From contig JAQVHJ010000067.1 in assembly GCA_028696285.1 (NCBI GenBank), positions 1-9,159 of the forward strand: 9,159 bases of DNA. Reading direction: 5' to 3'. The stretch is from a bacterium (lineage in GTDB: Bacteria; AUK180; JAQVHJ01). The translations under genes were made by a program, and so were the position numbers. The notes beneath the pieces were generated by a model. That model was not told the origin of the DNA, did not search any database, and saw nothing but the letters and a program-made list of their open reading frames with translations. This document shows positions 1 through 6,663 of this stretch, piece by piece. The stretch's first letter is position 1; every line of letters starts with the position of its first letter.

Positions 1-266
1 TCCGATCTATTCTCAATCAGGTTTTTAAATTCAAGGATCTTTGTGAAAACATCTGTGGTATATACCGCAATCAGGTATTGCGCCCGTTCTGCAGTCTTAC
101 TCTTTGGATCAACAGAAATAGCGCGTCTGAACTCAAGAATCGCCTTGTTCACTTCACCCTTCTTTATCAGTTCTTCACCCTGCTTCAGGGCATCTCCGGC
201 TTTATCACCAAAACAGAAAAGCAGGAGCGTGACTATAATTAAAAACGCTGTTAATCCCTTTTTCAT
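1..266 (-). CDS. Exported TPR-like helical-repeat protein, 3' end outside window
   Basis: Only the first 88 residues are in the window; the gene runs off the left edge. The start ATG (266-264) overlaps the miaB stop codon as ATGA, and GGTGAGG stands four bases upstream, so this start is well supported and translation is probably coupled to miaB. Residues 1-18 (MKKGLTAFLIIVTLLLFC) are a typical signal peptide with two lysines followed by a hydrophobic core. Cys18 could be a lipidation site, but the residue before it is Phe rather than Gly, Ala or Ser, so a lipoprotein call is tentative. Residues about 25-70 (GDALKQGEELIKKGEVNKAILEFRRAISVDP and onward) have the helix-turn-helix pattern of a tetratricopeptide repeat. 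It is likely a periplasmic or membrane-anchored scaffold. Its specific function is not recognisable. As last visible gene of the kinase operon it might work with the TPR-like tails of the two upstream membrane proteins, which is inference. Confidence 0.8.
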   Translation of the reverse strand, partial: MKKGLTAFLIIVTLLLFCFGDKAGDALKQGEELIKKGEVNKAILEFRRAISVDPKSKTAERAQYLIAVYTTDVFTKILEFKNLIENRS

Positions 267-1624
267 ATTACCTCACCAAATAATGTATAAGGAGTTGTTC
301 TATTTATTTTCACTTTAACTATATTTCCTATTAATTTCTCAGACCCGTTAAAAATAACAATTTTATTCGTTTCGGTTCTTCCTGTGAGATGTTCCCCTTC
401 CTTCTTAAAATCTGCGCCTTCCACAAGAACGGGTATCGTCTTCCCTGAATATTTCCTGCTCTCTTCTTCCGTGATCCGATCCTGTATCTCCATCAATCTC
501 CATAGCCTGTCCTTCTTAACTTCTTCCGAAAGATGGTCCGGGAGTTTCTCCGCTGCAGTTCCGGTTCTGACTGAAAATCGGAAGAGATATCCCTGTTCAT
601 ACCTGACTTCCTTCACGAGTTCAACGGTATCATTGAAATCATCTTCTGTCTCACCGGGAAATCCCACTATGATATCCGTTGAAAATGAGATTTCGGGAAT
701 CTTTGTCTTCAATTTTGAAATTAAACCAAGGTAATATTCACGGGTGTATTGCCTCTTCATTAACTTTAAAATTCGATCAGACCCGGACTGAACAGGTAGA
801 TGAAGGCTTTTACAAATCTTCTTCTCTGTCGACATCAAGTCAATAAGGTCATCAGATAAATCCTTCGGATGCGATGTAATAAACCTGATCCTCTCAATAC
901 CTTCTATATTAGATATATTCTTAAGCAGTTCCGTAAACGTAACCTGTAGATCGGTCTTGACAGAGAATCTCTTCCCGTATGAATTTACGTTCTGGCCGAG
1001 TAAAATTATCTCTTTATACCCCCTCTCCGCTAACCCCGAGACCTGTTGAATTATATCACCGGGTAAGCGGGAGATCTCTTTCCCACGAACATACGGTACT
1101 ATACAGTAGGAACAGAAGTTATCACAGCCCTGCATGATCGGGAGCCAGGCACTGACAGGGTTGGAATAGGAGACATCTGTATATTCAAATTGCGATTCGT
1201 CTTGGACAGAGATATCAAGAACCGTTTCATAATCATCTGAAATCCTGCTCGATTCAACCATCTTTATCAAGTCAGGAATTATCAATTTATTCTGTGTCCC
1301 GAAAATAAAATCGAGAAAAGGGGCTTTCCTGCATAGAAACTCACTCTCTGCCTGGGCAAAACATCCACCTATCCCTAAGATTAAACCGGGATTCAATTCC
1401 TTGAGCTTCTTCAATTCTCCGAGCTTCCCGATTATTTTATTCGCAGCAGTGTCTCTGACTGTGCACGTGTTTAAGATGATTATATCCGCTTCCTGGATAT
1501 CTTCTGCAGGCTTGAATCCCTCACGCAGAAGAAGGCCGGAGATTATCTCTGATTCACTGAAATTCATTTGACAGCCGTAGGTCTTGATGTAGAATTTCTT
1601 TAATGGCGTCTGTAAAATTTCCAT
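263..1624 (-). CDS. miaB: tRNA-2-methylthio-N6-dimethylallyladenosine synthase MiaB
   Basis: Radical SAM methylthiotransferase that adds a methylthio group to C2 of i6A37 in tRNAs reading UNN codons, giving ms2i6A. At 453 residues it has the full family length and three domains. The N-terminal UPF0004 domain carries the auxiliary 4Fe-4S ligands Cys18 (YGCQMN), Cys54 (NTCTVR) and Cys88 (GGCFAQ). The radical SAM domain has Cys167, Cys171 and Cys174 (GCDNFCSYCIVPYVRG), followed by LLGQNVNSYG, SLHLPVQSGSDRIL and STDIIVGFPGETEDDF. A TRAM RNA-binding domain occupies about residues 390-452. The YGCQMN and NTCTVRDTA motifs favour MiaB over the paralogues RimO and MtaB. The start lies one base past the kinase stop (TAACATG) and has no strong Shine-Dalgarno sequence, so translation probably depends on re-initiation from the kinase gene. 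Its stop overlaps the next start. No truncation or missing ligand is visible. Confidence 0.96.
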   Translation of the reverse strand: MEILQTPLKKFYIKTYGCQMNFSESEIISGLLLREGFKPAEDIQEADIIILNTCTVRDTAANKIIGKLGELKKLKELNPGLILGIGGCFAQAESEFLCRKAPFLDFIFGTQNKLIIPDLIKMVESSRISDDYETVLDISVQDESQFEYTDVSYSNPVSAWLPIMQGCDNFCSYCIVPYVRGKEISRLPGDIIQQVSGLAERGYKEIILLGQNVNSYGKRFSVKTDLQVTFTELLKNISNIEGIERIRFITSHPKDLSDDLIDLMSTEKKICKSLHLPVQSGSDRILKLMKRQYTREYYLGLISKLKTKIPEISFSTDIIVGFPGETEDDFNDTVELVKEVRYEQGYLFRFSVRTGTAAEKLPDHLSEEVKKDRLWRLMEIQDRITEEESRKYSGKTIPVLVEGADFKKEGEHLTGRTETNKIVIFNGSEKLIGNIVKVKINRTTPYTLFGEVI

Positions 1625-1625
1625 G

Positions 1626-3080
1626 TTACTTACTTAGTTTTTTATACCGTTCTATAGCGAATTTCCCCACTTCTGAGTCGGGAGATAGTTCATAAATCCT
1701 CTTATAATACTTCAATGCCTCCTTTTTATTCCCGCGCTTCTCGTAATAATTCCCTAAATCAAGGAGAAGGTCAACTTCCGATACTCCCTGGAATTTTCTT
1801 AGTTTTTCATAATACTCAATAACCTTAGCATCATCCTCAACTTCCTTAGCATATGTGAATAAATCCTTGTACAACTCCAATTGGTATCCGGGATTCTTCT
1901 TTATGAACTTTTCAGATATCATGAAAACATCATCCTTCTTCCCGTCTCTCTTCAACTCACTGACATAACTTGAGAAATTCGATTCTGTAATCACATCGGT
2001 TTTTTCAAAGACTGATTTGAGCTGTGTCTTTATTTCTGACAGGGGCTTGCCTATTACAGGAATCTCAATTAAATCAGATAAGAGCACTCCGGCAATAAAA
2101 AGAAATAGCAATATTAAAATAACCTTCAGAAGCTTCTTTAAGAATTCACCAAAACCCGGGTCCTTCTTCGATTTCACATATTTTGGCTGTTGATATTGTT
2201 TCTCGGGAACATGAACCTTCTTCTCTGAAGGTGAAAGCTTGAAGGACTGTTCCTCTTCCGAAATTATTTTTTCTTCCTTATCCAGCTCTTCAATAACCTC
2301 ATTGATCGATTGGAACCTGTCTTCCGGATATAATGTAATCAGTTTCATTACAATCTCACCTAACCGGTAAGGTATAAACGGATTTATCTTCTGGGGATGT
2401 TCAGGCGCTTGCCGTAATTTAATCTTCATCAGTTCCCTCTTATTCTCCCCTGTATACGGAAGTTCCCCCGTAATTAACTCGTAAAGAACTATGCCTAATG
2501 AATATAAATCAGCCCGTTTATCAATCGGGTCTCCGCGCAGCTGCTCAGGCGCCATGTATTCTACTGTTCCTACTAACATTCTCTTGGTCAGCTCTTCCTT
2601 CCCTTCTATCTTACCTATACCAAAATCCGCTATCTTAATCTGGCCCTCCTTTGTCTGGAGAATATTATTCGCCTTTATATCCAGATGTAATATGCCCTGG
2701 TCATGAATATATTTAATCGCTTCGCAAATCTCCTTGAACAGGATTACAATCTCCTTCCCGGAAAGATTTCCGCGCCGAATGGTATCCTTTAATGTGTTCC
2801 CGTCTACATATTCCATTGCAAAATAGTGATTGTTTTTGTACTTGCTGATATCATAGATCTTGACTATGTACTTATGATTAAGCTTCGCCATCGCCTCAGC
2901 TTCATTATAAAACATCTTAACGATTCTCTCATCATTCGCAAATTCGGGAAGTAAGACCTTCAATGCAACTATCCTGTTTAATACTGTATGCCTTGCAAGA
3001 TAAACAATAGCCATCCCGCCTCGGCCCAACTTACCCTGGATCTCATACCTGTCAAATTTATATTTCTTCTCTTCGGGCAT
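1626..3080 (-). CDS. Transmembrane Hanks-type Ser/Thr protein kinase with C-terminal TPR-like domain
   Basis: Protein kinase of the bacterial PknB-like group, 484 residues. The kinase domain spans about 11-268: glycine loop GRGGMAIVY (19-27), ATP-anchoring Lys41 in VALK, probable helix-C Glu60, catalytic loop HLDIKANN (132-139) with Asp134, Lys136 and Asn139, DFG at 152-154, and APE at 177-179. All catalytic residues are present, but the Arg of the usual HRD is Leu133, so activity may not need activation-loop phosphorylation in the usual way. A charged linker (about 270-316) leads to one transmembrane helix (about 317-335). The flank FLKKLLK before it is basic, which places the kinase in the cytoplasm and residues 340-484 outside. 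That tail contains TPR-like helices (for example LLDLGNYYEKRGNKKEALKYYKRIYELSP) and no PASTA repeats, so it probably binds a protein partner rather than muropeptide. The ATG overlaps the pseudokinase stop by one base (TAATG) with a purine-rich GGAAGGAAAG upstream. Substrates are unknown. Confidence 0.93.
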   Translation of the reverse strand: MPEEKKYKFDRYEIQGKLGRGGMAIVYLARHTVLNRIVALKVLLPEFANDERIVKMFYNEAEAMAKLNHKYIVKIYDISKYKNNHYFAMEYVDGNTLKDTIRRGNLSGKEIVILFKEICEAIKYIHDQGILHLDIKANNILQTKEGQIKIADFGIGKIEGKEELTKRMLVGTVEYMAPEQLRGDPIDKRADLYSLGIVLYELITGELPYTGENKRELMKIKLRQAPEHPQKINPFIPYRLGEIVMKLITLYPEDRFQSINEVIEELDKEEKIISEEEQSFKLSPSEKKVHVPEKQYQQPKYVKSKKDPGFGEFLKKLLKVILILLFLFIAGVLLSDLIEIPVIGKPLSEIKTQLKSVFEKTDVITESNFSSYVSELKRDGKKDDVFMISEKFIKKNPGYQLELYKDLFTYAKEVEDDAKVIEYYEKLRKFQGVSEVDLLLDLGNYYEKRGNKKEALKYYKRIYELSPDSEVGKFAIERYKKLSK

Positions 3081-5305
3081 TACTTGATCTTTCCTTCCTT
3101 CTTCATCTCGGCTATCGCTTTGTAGGCAAGCTTCCCTTCTGTATAATCAGGGTAATAATGCCTGACTAAAACATCATACTCCTTCTTCGCGCTGTTGTAC
3201 CAACCGATACTCCTGTAATAATCTCCCAGGGATAACCGCGCTAAACGCCGTATCTCATTATTCCCCCCGGGCGTACTGTCAAGGAAGTCCTGCATTACCT
3301 TAATCCCTTCTTTGAACATCTTTCTCTTCTTATAAATATTCGCAAGGGTCTTTGAATATTTCAGTTTATTATCAAAATTCTCTTTCGGATCATTGATCTT
3401 CTCAGCAAGCATCTTAATAGAATCTTCATGGAGAGATAACTCAATGTACCTGGTTAATAACTGGTCATTCGCCATCTGCTTCCGCTCAAAACCGGAATCG
3501 GGGTTATTCAATTCTTCAAATATCTTTACAAGCTCAGGATCCTTCTTGTCAAGGTATTCCTTCAGCTTTGTATAGGCAGTTTTACGAATCTCGGGATCAG
3601 TCTTGTCATCTTCATAAATCTCTCGTAAGGTCTTGATGTAATCGTCAAAACGCTCATCCTCATAATATAAATCAGCAAGAGATAACCGAACCTGGTCAAA
3701 CTCCTTTCCCTTATACTTATTCGTTGAAAGGTCTGAAACATATAATGCTATCTGCTCCTTCAGCTTCTTATCAAGACGCTTGGTCTTCCCTTTAGAAAGA
3801 AAAACTGATATGGCAAAGATTAAAACTATCACCAATACCACAGAAGAGATTATGATCAGTAATTTCTTATTCAAACTTACACTTACCGAAACCTTCTCTT
3901 TATCAGAACCGGTCTGTTCAATGGATAAGACCGATGTCTTCTCATGAGTCGAGGTTACTGCGGACACAGTCTCCGGTTTCGGTTCAGGGGACGGCGGAGG
4001 CGATTCCTTCTGCTTTTTCTTATCTTCCTGTATCTTCCTGAATAACTCATCCTGCTTCTTCGCTTCCTGGAGCTTCTTCTCCTCTTCCGCCTTCTTCTGA
4101 GCAGCTAATCGTTCGCTATTCTTCTGCTCTCGGAGCTTCTGCTCTTCAATCACAAGTTTCATGTGTTCCTTATCCTTCTGCTCTTTCCTCTTAAGAAAAC
4201 AATTGGCGCAGTATAATACCCCGTCCAGCTCCTCTAAACAATCACGGCAGAAATACTTACCGCAACCGGGACAAGGATCAGGGAGTGAATGACGCTTCGG
4301 ATGAAACTCACAAAAATGCTCAACTTTCTCTTCTTCCTTCTTTTTCTCCTCTTCTTTCGACGGGATATTTGTCAGGTGCATCTCCAATGTATCTGCGCAG
4401 TCACTGCAGAAAGGATGGTCCTTTATCATTTTTATACAGTCATAACACAAAGGCTTCCCGCATCTGGAACAGAACTCAACTGCGATCTTATCAGGATGAT
4501 CCTGACAGACCGATACAGGTCCTGTGCCAATCTGGGATAATCCACGGATAACCGCTTCTAATGATAAACGCTCCTCTTCATTGATGGAGATCATTCCCGA
4601 TATGAAGCCGCGCCACTTCTCAGGGATTGACTCAAGATATACTTCTGAAATACCCTGCTTGGACTTGGGTCCAAATTCAAAGAAATCATGGACCTGGAAC
4701 GGAAGCTTTCCGGTTAAGAATAAAGCCAGCATCATTCCGAGAGAATAAACATCAGAACGCGCGGTTAACTTCTCAAGATTAACAACCTCAGGTGCCATGA
4801 ATACAATCCTCTTGTTCGTGAGGAAATTAGACATGTGCTTCAGAATCTCAAAATTACTTATATCAAGAAAACTGTCCTGGAAATAAATATCAAAATTCTG
4901 GTTTATCTTTATGTATTCCGTACTTAATAATCCGAAATAAATTCCGGATTCATGAAACTTCTTCAATGCACCCGTTATCTTATCAAAAATTTTAATGAGA
5001 AGCGTTTCATTATTTAGTTTGGACGATAAACCGGTTAAACTGCGAAAATCACGGAAATCCTCTACCAGGTAAAAATACCTTTCAAATGTCCCCGTGCTCT
5101 TAACCACATTCATCGGGATCTGAAGTGAATTAATAAGGCCAATCCTCTTCTTCGTCAGTTCCAGATACTCCTTCTTATCCGATAATTCTTCCTTCAGTGT
5201 CTTGATATAATAATATTTCTGCGCATCGTCCCGGGCTTGAAGTAAGTTATAAATACCGCAATCTTCGAGTTTTTTAATCAACTCATATCGGTCATTTATC
5301 TTCAT
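3080..5305 (-). CDS. Transmembrane pseudokinase with two B-box-like zinc fingers, coiled coil and TPR-like tail
   Basis: This 741-residue protein has five visible parts. (1) Residues 1-260 are a protein kinase fold: YIK (33-35) aligns with the ATP lysine, and MAPEVV (170-175) and SDVYSLGMMLALFLTGKLPF (184-203) are clear C-lobe motifs. The glycine loop is replaced by LEDCGIYNLL, HRDIKPxN by YFGLLSTEY, and no DFG is seen (YFQDSFLDI), so it should be catalytically dead. (2) Two treble-clef, B-box-like fingers follow: C267, H270, C279, C282, C287, C290, C300, C303, then C332, H335, C345, C348, C353, C356, C366, C369. (3) A Lys/Glu/Gln-rich coiled coil spans about 371-433, then a Pro/Ser linker (435-445). 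(4) A transmembrane helix spans 481-503. (5) A helical-repeat tail spans about 510-741. The AAGGCGG ribosome binding site four bases before the ATG, plus a good promoter, support the start. It is probably a scaffold or allosteric partner of the kinase encoded next, which has the same kinase-TM-repeat plan (inference). Confidence 0.9.
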   Translation of the reverse strand: MKINDRYELIKKLEDCGIYNLLQARDDAQKYYYIKTLKEELSDKKEYLELTKKRIGLINSLQIPMNVVKSTGTFERYFYLVEDFRDFRSLTGLSSKLNNETLLIKIFDKITGALKKFHESGIYFGLLSTEYIKINQNFDIYFQDSFLDISNFEILKHMSNFLTNKRIVFMAPEVVNLEKLTARSDVYSLGMMLALFLTGKLPFQVHDFFEFGPKSKQGISEVYLESIPEKWRGFISGMISINEEERLSLEAVIRGLSQIGTGPVSVCQDHPDKIAVEFCSRCGKPLCYDCIKMIKDHPFCSDCADTLEMHLTNIPSKEEEKKKEEEKVEHFCEFHPKRHSLPDPCPGCGKYFCRDCLEELDGVLYCANCFLKRKEQKDKEHMKLVIEEQKLREQKNSERLAAQKKAEEEKKLQEAKKQDELFRKIQEDKKKQKESPPPSPEPKPETVSAVTSTHEKTSVLSIEQTGSDKEKVSVSVSLNKKLLIIISSVVLVIVLIFAISVFLSKGKTKRLDKKLKEQIALYVSDLSTNKYKGKEFDQVRLSLADLYYEDERFDDYIKTLREIYEDDKTDPEIRKTAYTKLKEYLDKKDPELVKIFEELNNPDSGFERKQMANDQLLTRYIELSLHEDSIKMLAEKINDPKENFDNKLKYSKTLANIYKKRKMFKEGIKVMQDFLDSTPGGNNEIRRLARLSLGDYYRSIGWYNSAKKEYDVLVRHYYPDYTEGKLAYKAIAEMKKEGKIK

Positions 5306-5339
5306 TTTTCCGCCTTTTCTTTTTACATATTATTTATTA

Positions 5340-5368
5340 ATTATAACATAATAAATAAAGTTAGTCAA
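5340..5368 (-). promoter_or_regulatory. Sigma70-type promoter of the pseudokinase-kinase-miaB operon
   Basis: On the minus strand the -35 box TTGACT (5368-5363) is followed by exactly 17 bp and the perfect -10 box TATAAT (5345-5340). A TG one base upstream of the -10 (TGTTATAAT) makes it an extended -10 as well. Transcription would begin near 5333, giving a leader of about 28 nt that contains the AAGGCGG ribosome binding site (5316-5310) before the ATG at 5305. The surroundings are AT-rich. This is the only clear promoter I see in the window and it should drive all four left-hand genes. Confidence 0.85.
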
Positions 5369-5380
5369 GCAATTTAGATA

Positions 5381-5428
5381 GTGGATAGTGAAGGGTGGAA
5401 CGTGGATAGAAATCGTGATCCGTGATTC
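5381..5428. repeat. Degenerate GTGNNNN heptad array, left end of island
   Basis: Read on the plus strand, GTG recurs with period 7: GTGGATA, GTGAAGG, GTGGAAC, GTGGATA, then a 6-nt slip (GAAATC), then GTGATCC and GTGATTC. The last two are reverse complements of GGATCAC and GAATCAC, the units of the array at 6891-6918, so left and right arrays face opposite ways. The array begins only about 12 bp upstream of the -35 box of the kinase-operon promoter. Confidence 0.75.
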
Positions 5429-5458
5429 GCTGCGAGCATGAGATTTAATAGCGAGTAG

Positions 5459-5487
5459 TCCCGATAAAGCTACAACTGAAATCGGGA
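5459..5487. repeat. Inverted repeat TCCCGAT / ATCGGGA
   Basis: TCCCGAT (5459-5465) pairs perfectly with ATCGGGA (5481-5487) across a 15-nt loop. There is no T-run after it on either strand, so it is not an evident terminator; it looks like another small intergenic palindrome. Confidence 0.55.
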
Positions 5488-5510
5488 TGATTCGTAATTC
5501 GAAAGAAAGT

Positions 5511-5534
5511 CATTGCGAGCGGAGCGTGGCAATC
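5511..5534. repeat. CATTGCGAGC...GGCAATC intergenic element
   Basis: A 24-nt element with ATTGC (5512-5516) and GCAAT (5529-5533) as inverted ends around GAGCGGAGCGTG. From memory, very similar strings (CATTGCGAGCGAAGC...GCAATC) recur in intergenic DNA of many unrelated bacteria. A related, more degenerate copy in the opposite sense seems to lie at 5971-5998. Confidence 0.6.
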
Positions 5535-5541
5535 TATTATT

Positions 5542-5630
5542 GTATTACAAACATACGGAACGCAATGTAAATGGTGAACGGTAAACGGTGAATGGTAAGA
5601 TTTGGTATTACAAACATATGATACACATCG
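5542..5630. repeat. Composite repeat: two 26-nt GTATTACAA units flanking a GGTGAAC heptad array
   Basis: A 26-nt unit occurs at 5542-5567 and 5605-5630; the first 14 bases (GTATTACAAACATA) are identical and 20 of 26 match overall. Between them lie heptads TGTAAAT (5566-5572), GGTGAAC, GGTAAAC, GGTGAAT and GGTAAGA (5573-5600). A third copy of the 26-nt unit, inverted, is at 6849-6874, again touching heptads, so the combination behaves as one composite element. Confidence 0.75.
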
Positions 5631-5659
5631 TAGGGGCGAAGGGCCTTCGCCCGTATCAT
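5618..5659. repeat. Nested inverted repeat with GGGCGAAGG/CCTTCGCCC hairpin
   Basis: The inner arms GGGCGAAGG (5634-5642) and CCTTCGCCC (5644-5652) are perfect 9-bp complements around a single G. The outer arms ATGATAC (5618-5624) and GTATCAT (5653-5659) also pair perfectly, with the left side carrying a 9-nt bulge (5625-5633). As RNA or extruded DNA this would be a bulged hairpin. No T-run follows on either strand. The GTAGGGGCGAAGG...CCTTCGCCC core resembles a repeat I have seen in intergenic regions of environmental bacteria. Confidence 0.7.
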
Positions 5660-5694
5660 ACGAATATAACACATCGTTAGGTTAAAAAAATGTG

Positions 5695-5940
5695 AATACA
5701 GCATTTATGCGGATGTTGCAGATGTTTAGAGCTATTGGTAATTATGAAACATTTGAATGTAATTTCAACAGGGACTTTTACGAGACTTGTAAGAGACTAA
5801 AAAATTAAAAAAAAAGATAAAGATATATAAACAGGGAACTGAAGGGAAAAAGATAAATACTTACTTAGTTGATTTTAATTAAAAACAATATGCTGAACCA
5901 GAGAGCGATGGATACTTCTGAAGCAATTGAATGTGATTTT
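5695..5940. repeat. Long diverged direct repeat, copy A
   Basis: Two blocks match copy B at 6301-6509 in the same order and orientation. Block 1 (5695-5737) aligns without gaps to 6301-6343 with 35 of 43 identical bases, including GATGTTTAGAGC. Block 2 (about 5855-5940) aligns to about 6424-6509 with one single-base gap, sharing GTTGATTTTAA, GATACTT and GAATGTGA. The segment between the blocks (5738-5854) is unrelated to that of copy B and A-rich. No reading frame is conserved between copies. Confidence 0.75.
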
Positions 5941-5970
5941 GATCCCGATAGTTTCTTTGTAACATTGGGA

Positions 5971-5998
5971 AGACTTCGCTTCGCTTGTCGCAGAATGA
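5971..5998. repeat. Degenerate GACTTCGCTTCGCTTGTCGC element
   Basis: This stretch resembles the reverse complement of the CATTGCGAGCGGAGC type of element at 5511-5534 (TTCGCTTCGCT core, ending GAATGA). It lies inside an otherwise unsupported 62-codon open frame (5869-6057), which argues against that frame being a gene. The match is by eye and imperfect. Confidence 0.4.
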
Positions 5999-6280
5999 AC
6001 GGGATTAAGAAGATTAGAGATAAATATAAACCAGATTGGGATCGAGATAGAGATTGAGACTTAATTCAGTATTATTAGCATTTAATACTTGTATTCAATA
6101 ATGTTTGCGAAGCAAACCCTACCCTTACCGATTACGCTTACTGATTTAAGGCCGGTGTGGAGAATGAGAAAAGACAATCCGCGAAGTTCTAAAAAAATAA
6201 CGATCATATTTAACCATGAATGTAATGTTTAAAACTCCTAACTCCTGGGCCGGCTCCCTATTCGAAGCTTCGCATTTAAG

Positions 6281-6301
6281 ATTGTAAATTGTAAATTGTA
6301 A
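6281..6301. repeat. Perfect ATTGTAA heptad, three copies
   Basis: ATTGTAA occurs three times in tandem without a mismatch and abuts the start of long-repeat copy B. The sequence differs from the GTGAACC-type heptads, but the period is again seven. Confidence 0.8.
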
Positions 6302-6509
6302 ATATAGCATTATAGATGATGTTGCGGATGTTTAGAGCAATTGAAAATGTGAACCGTAATTCGTGATTCGTGAACCGAGAGAAAAAAAGATTTATTAACT
6401 ACCGAACACGCGGACCACGCTGAAATAATTACTTGGTTGATTTTAAGATAAGAATGATATACTGCACCAGAAAACAAGCGATACTTAGTTAGAAATAGAA
6501 TGTGACTTT
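6301..6509. repeat. Long diverged direct repeat, copy B
   Basis: Partner of 5695-5940, offset by 606 bases in block 1 and 568-569 bases in block 2, so its middle section is about 37 bases shorter. That middle section (6344-6423) holds a heptad array (6349-6376) and the string ACCGAACACGCGGACCACGC (6401-6420), neither of which is in copy A. The heptads therefore appear to have been inserted or exchanged inside an older repeat. Confidence 0.75.
6349..6376. repeat. GTGAACC/GTGATTC heptad array within copy B
   Basis: Four consecutive heptads on the plus strand: GTGAACC, GTAATTC, GTGATTC, GTGAACC. The orientation is the same as the arrays at 5381-5428 and 5566-5600, and opposite to those at 6801-6968. 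Confidence 0.8.
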
Positions 6510-6540
6510 CACCGCAGAGGACGCTGAGGACGCTGAGAAG
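6510..6540. repeat. CACCGCAGAGGACGCTGAG-type element
   Basis: CACCGCA is followed by two perfect 9-nt copies of GAGGACGCT (6517-6525 and 6526-6534) and a partial third (GAG). From memory, strings of the type ACCGCAGAG-ACGC-AGAG are common intergenic repeats in environmental bacteria; the match here is by recollection. Confidence 0.6.
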
Positions 6541-6559
6541 ATCAAATATTTAAATCTTA

Positions 6560-6638
6560 GAAATAGAAATACCAATAGAAATAGACGGCTTCGTTTGAAT
6601 TTTGTTTTTAAAACTATTTCTGTTTCTATTTCTATTTC
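6560..6638. repeat. 25-bp imperfect inverted repeat, GAAATAG-rich
   Basis: The left arm (6560-6584, GAAATAGAAATA...AGAAATAG) matches the reverse complement of the right arm (6614-6638) at 22 of 25 positions, with a 29-nt loop. Both arms are built from short GAAATA units. An RNA from either strand could fold into a long AU-rich stem. It is not followed by a clear T-run and may be a repeat rather than a functional hairpin. Confidence 0.7.
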
Positions 6639-6663
6639 CGGTGTTTATAAATTTAAAGTTTAC

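Noticed and set aside
4285..4748. Plus-strand frames opposite the zinc-finger region
   Set aside because: They are antisense shadows of the pseudokinase gene, with no ribosome binding sites or known motifs, and they overlap conserved cysteine codons of the real protein.
5306..5333. Riboswitch or long structured leader before the pseudokinase
   Set aside because: The predicted leader is only about 28 nt, too short for a known riboswitch class, and shows no pairing.
5634..5652. Intrinsic terminator
   Set aside because: The GC-rich hairpin is strong but has no T-run after it on either strand; the island has no convincing terminator after mtnP.
5445..5672. Minus-strand open frame of 75 codons in the island
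   Set aside because: It translates the CATTGCGAG element, the 26-nt units and heptads (YVCNT, SPFTVHH). It has no ribosome binding site and no domain; it is a typical spurious frame over repeats.
5760..5795. Small hairpin near CTTTTAC / GTAAGAG as a terminator
   Set aside because: The stem is short with a G-T pair and is followed by an A-run on the plus strand, so it does not fit either direction.
5869..6057. Plus-strand open frame of 62 codons starting with TTG
   Set aside because: It begins within long-repeat copy A and ends in repeat-like sequence, has no Shine-Dalgarno sequence, and the frame is not kept in copy B.
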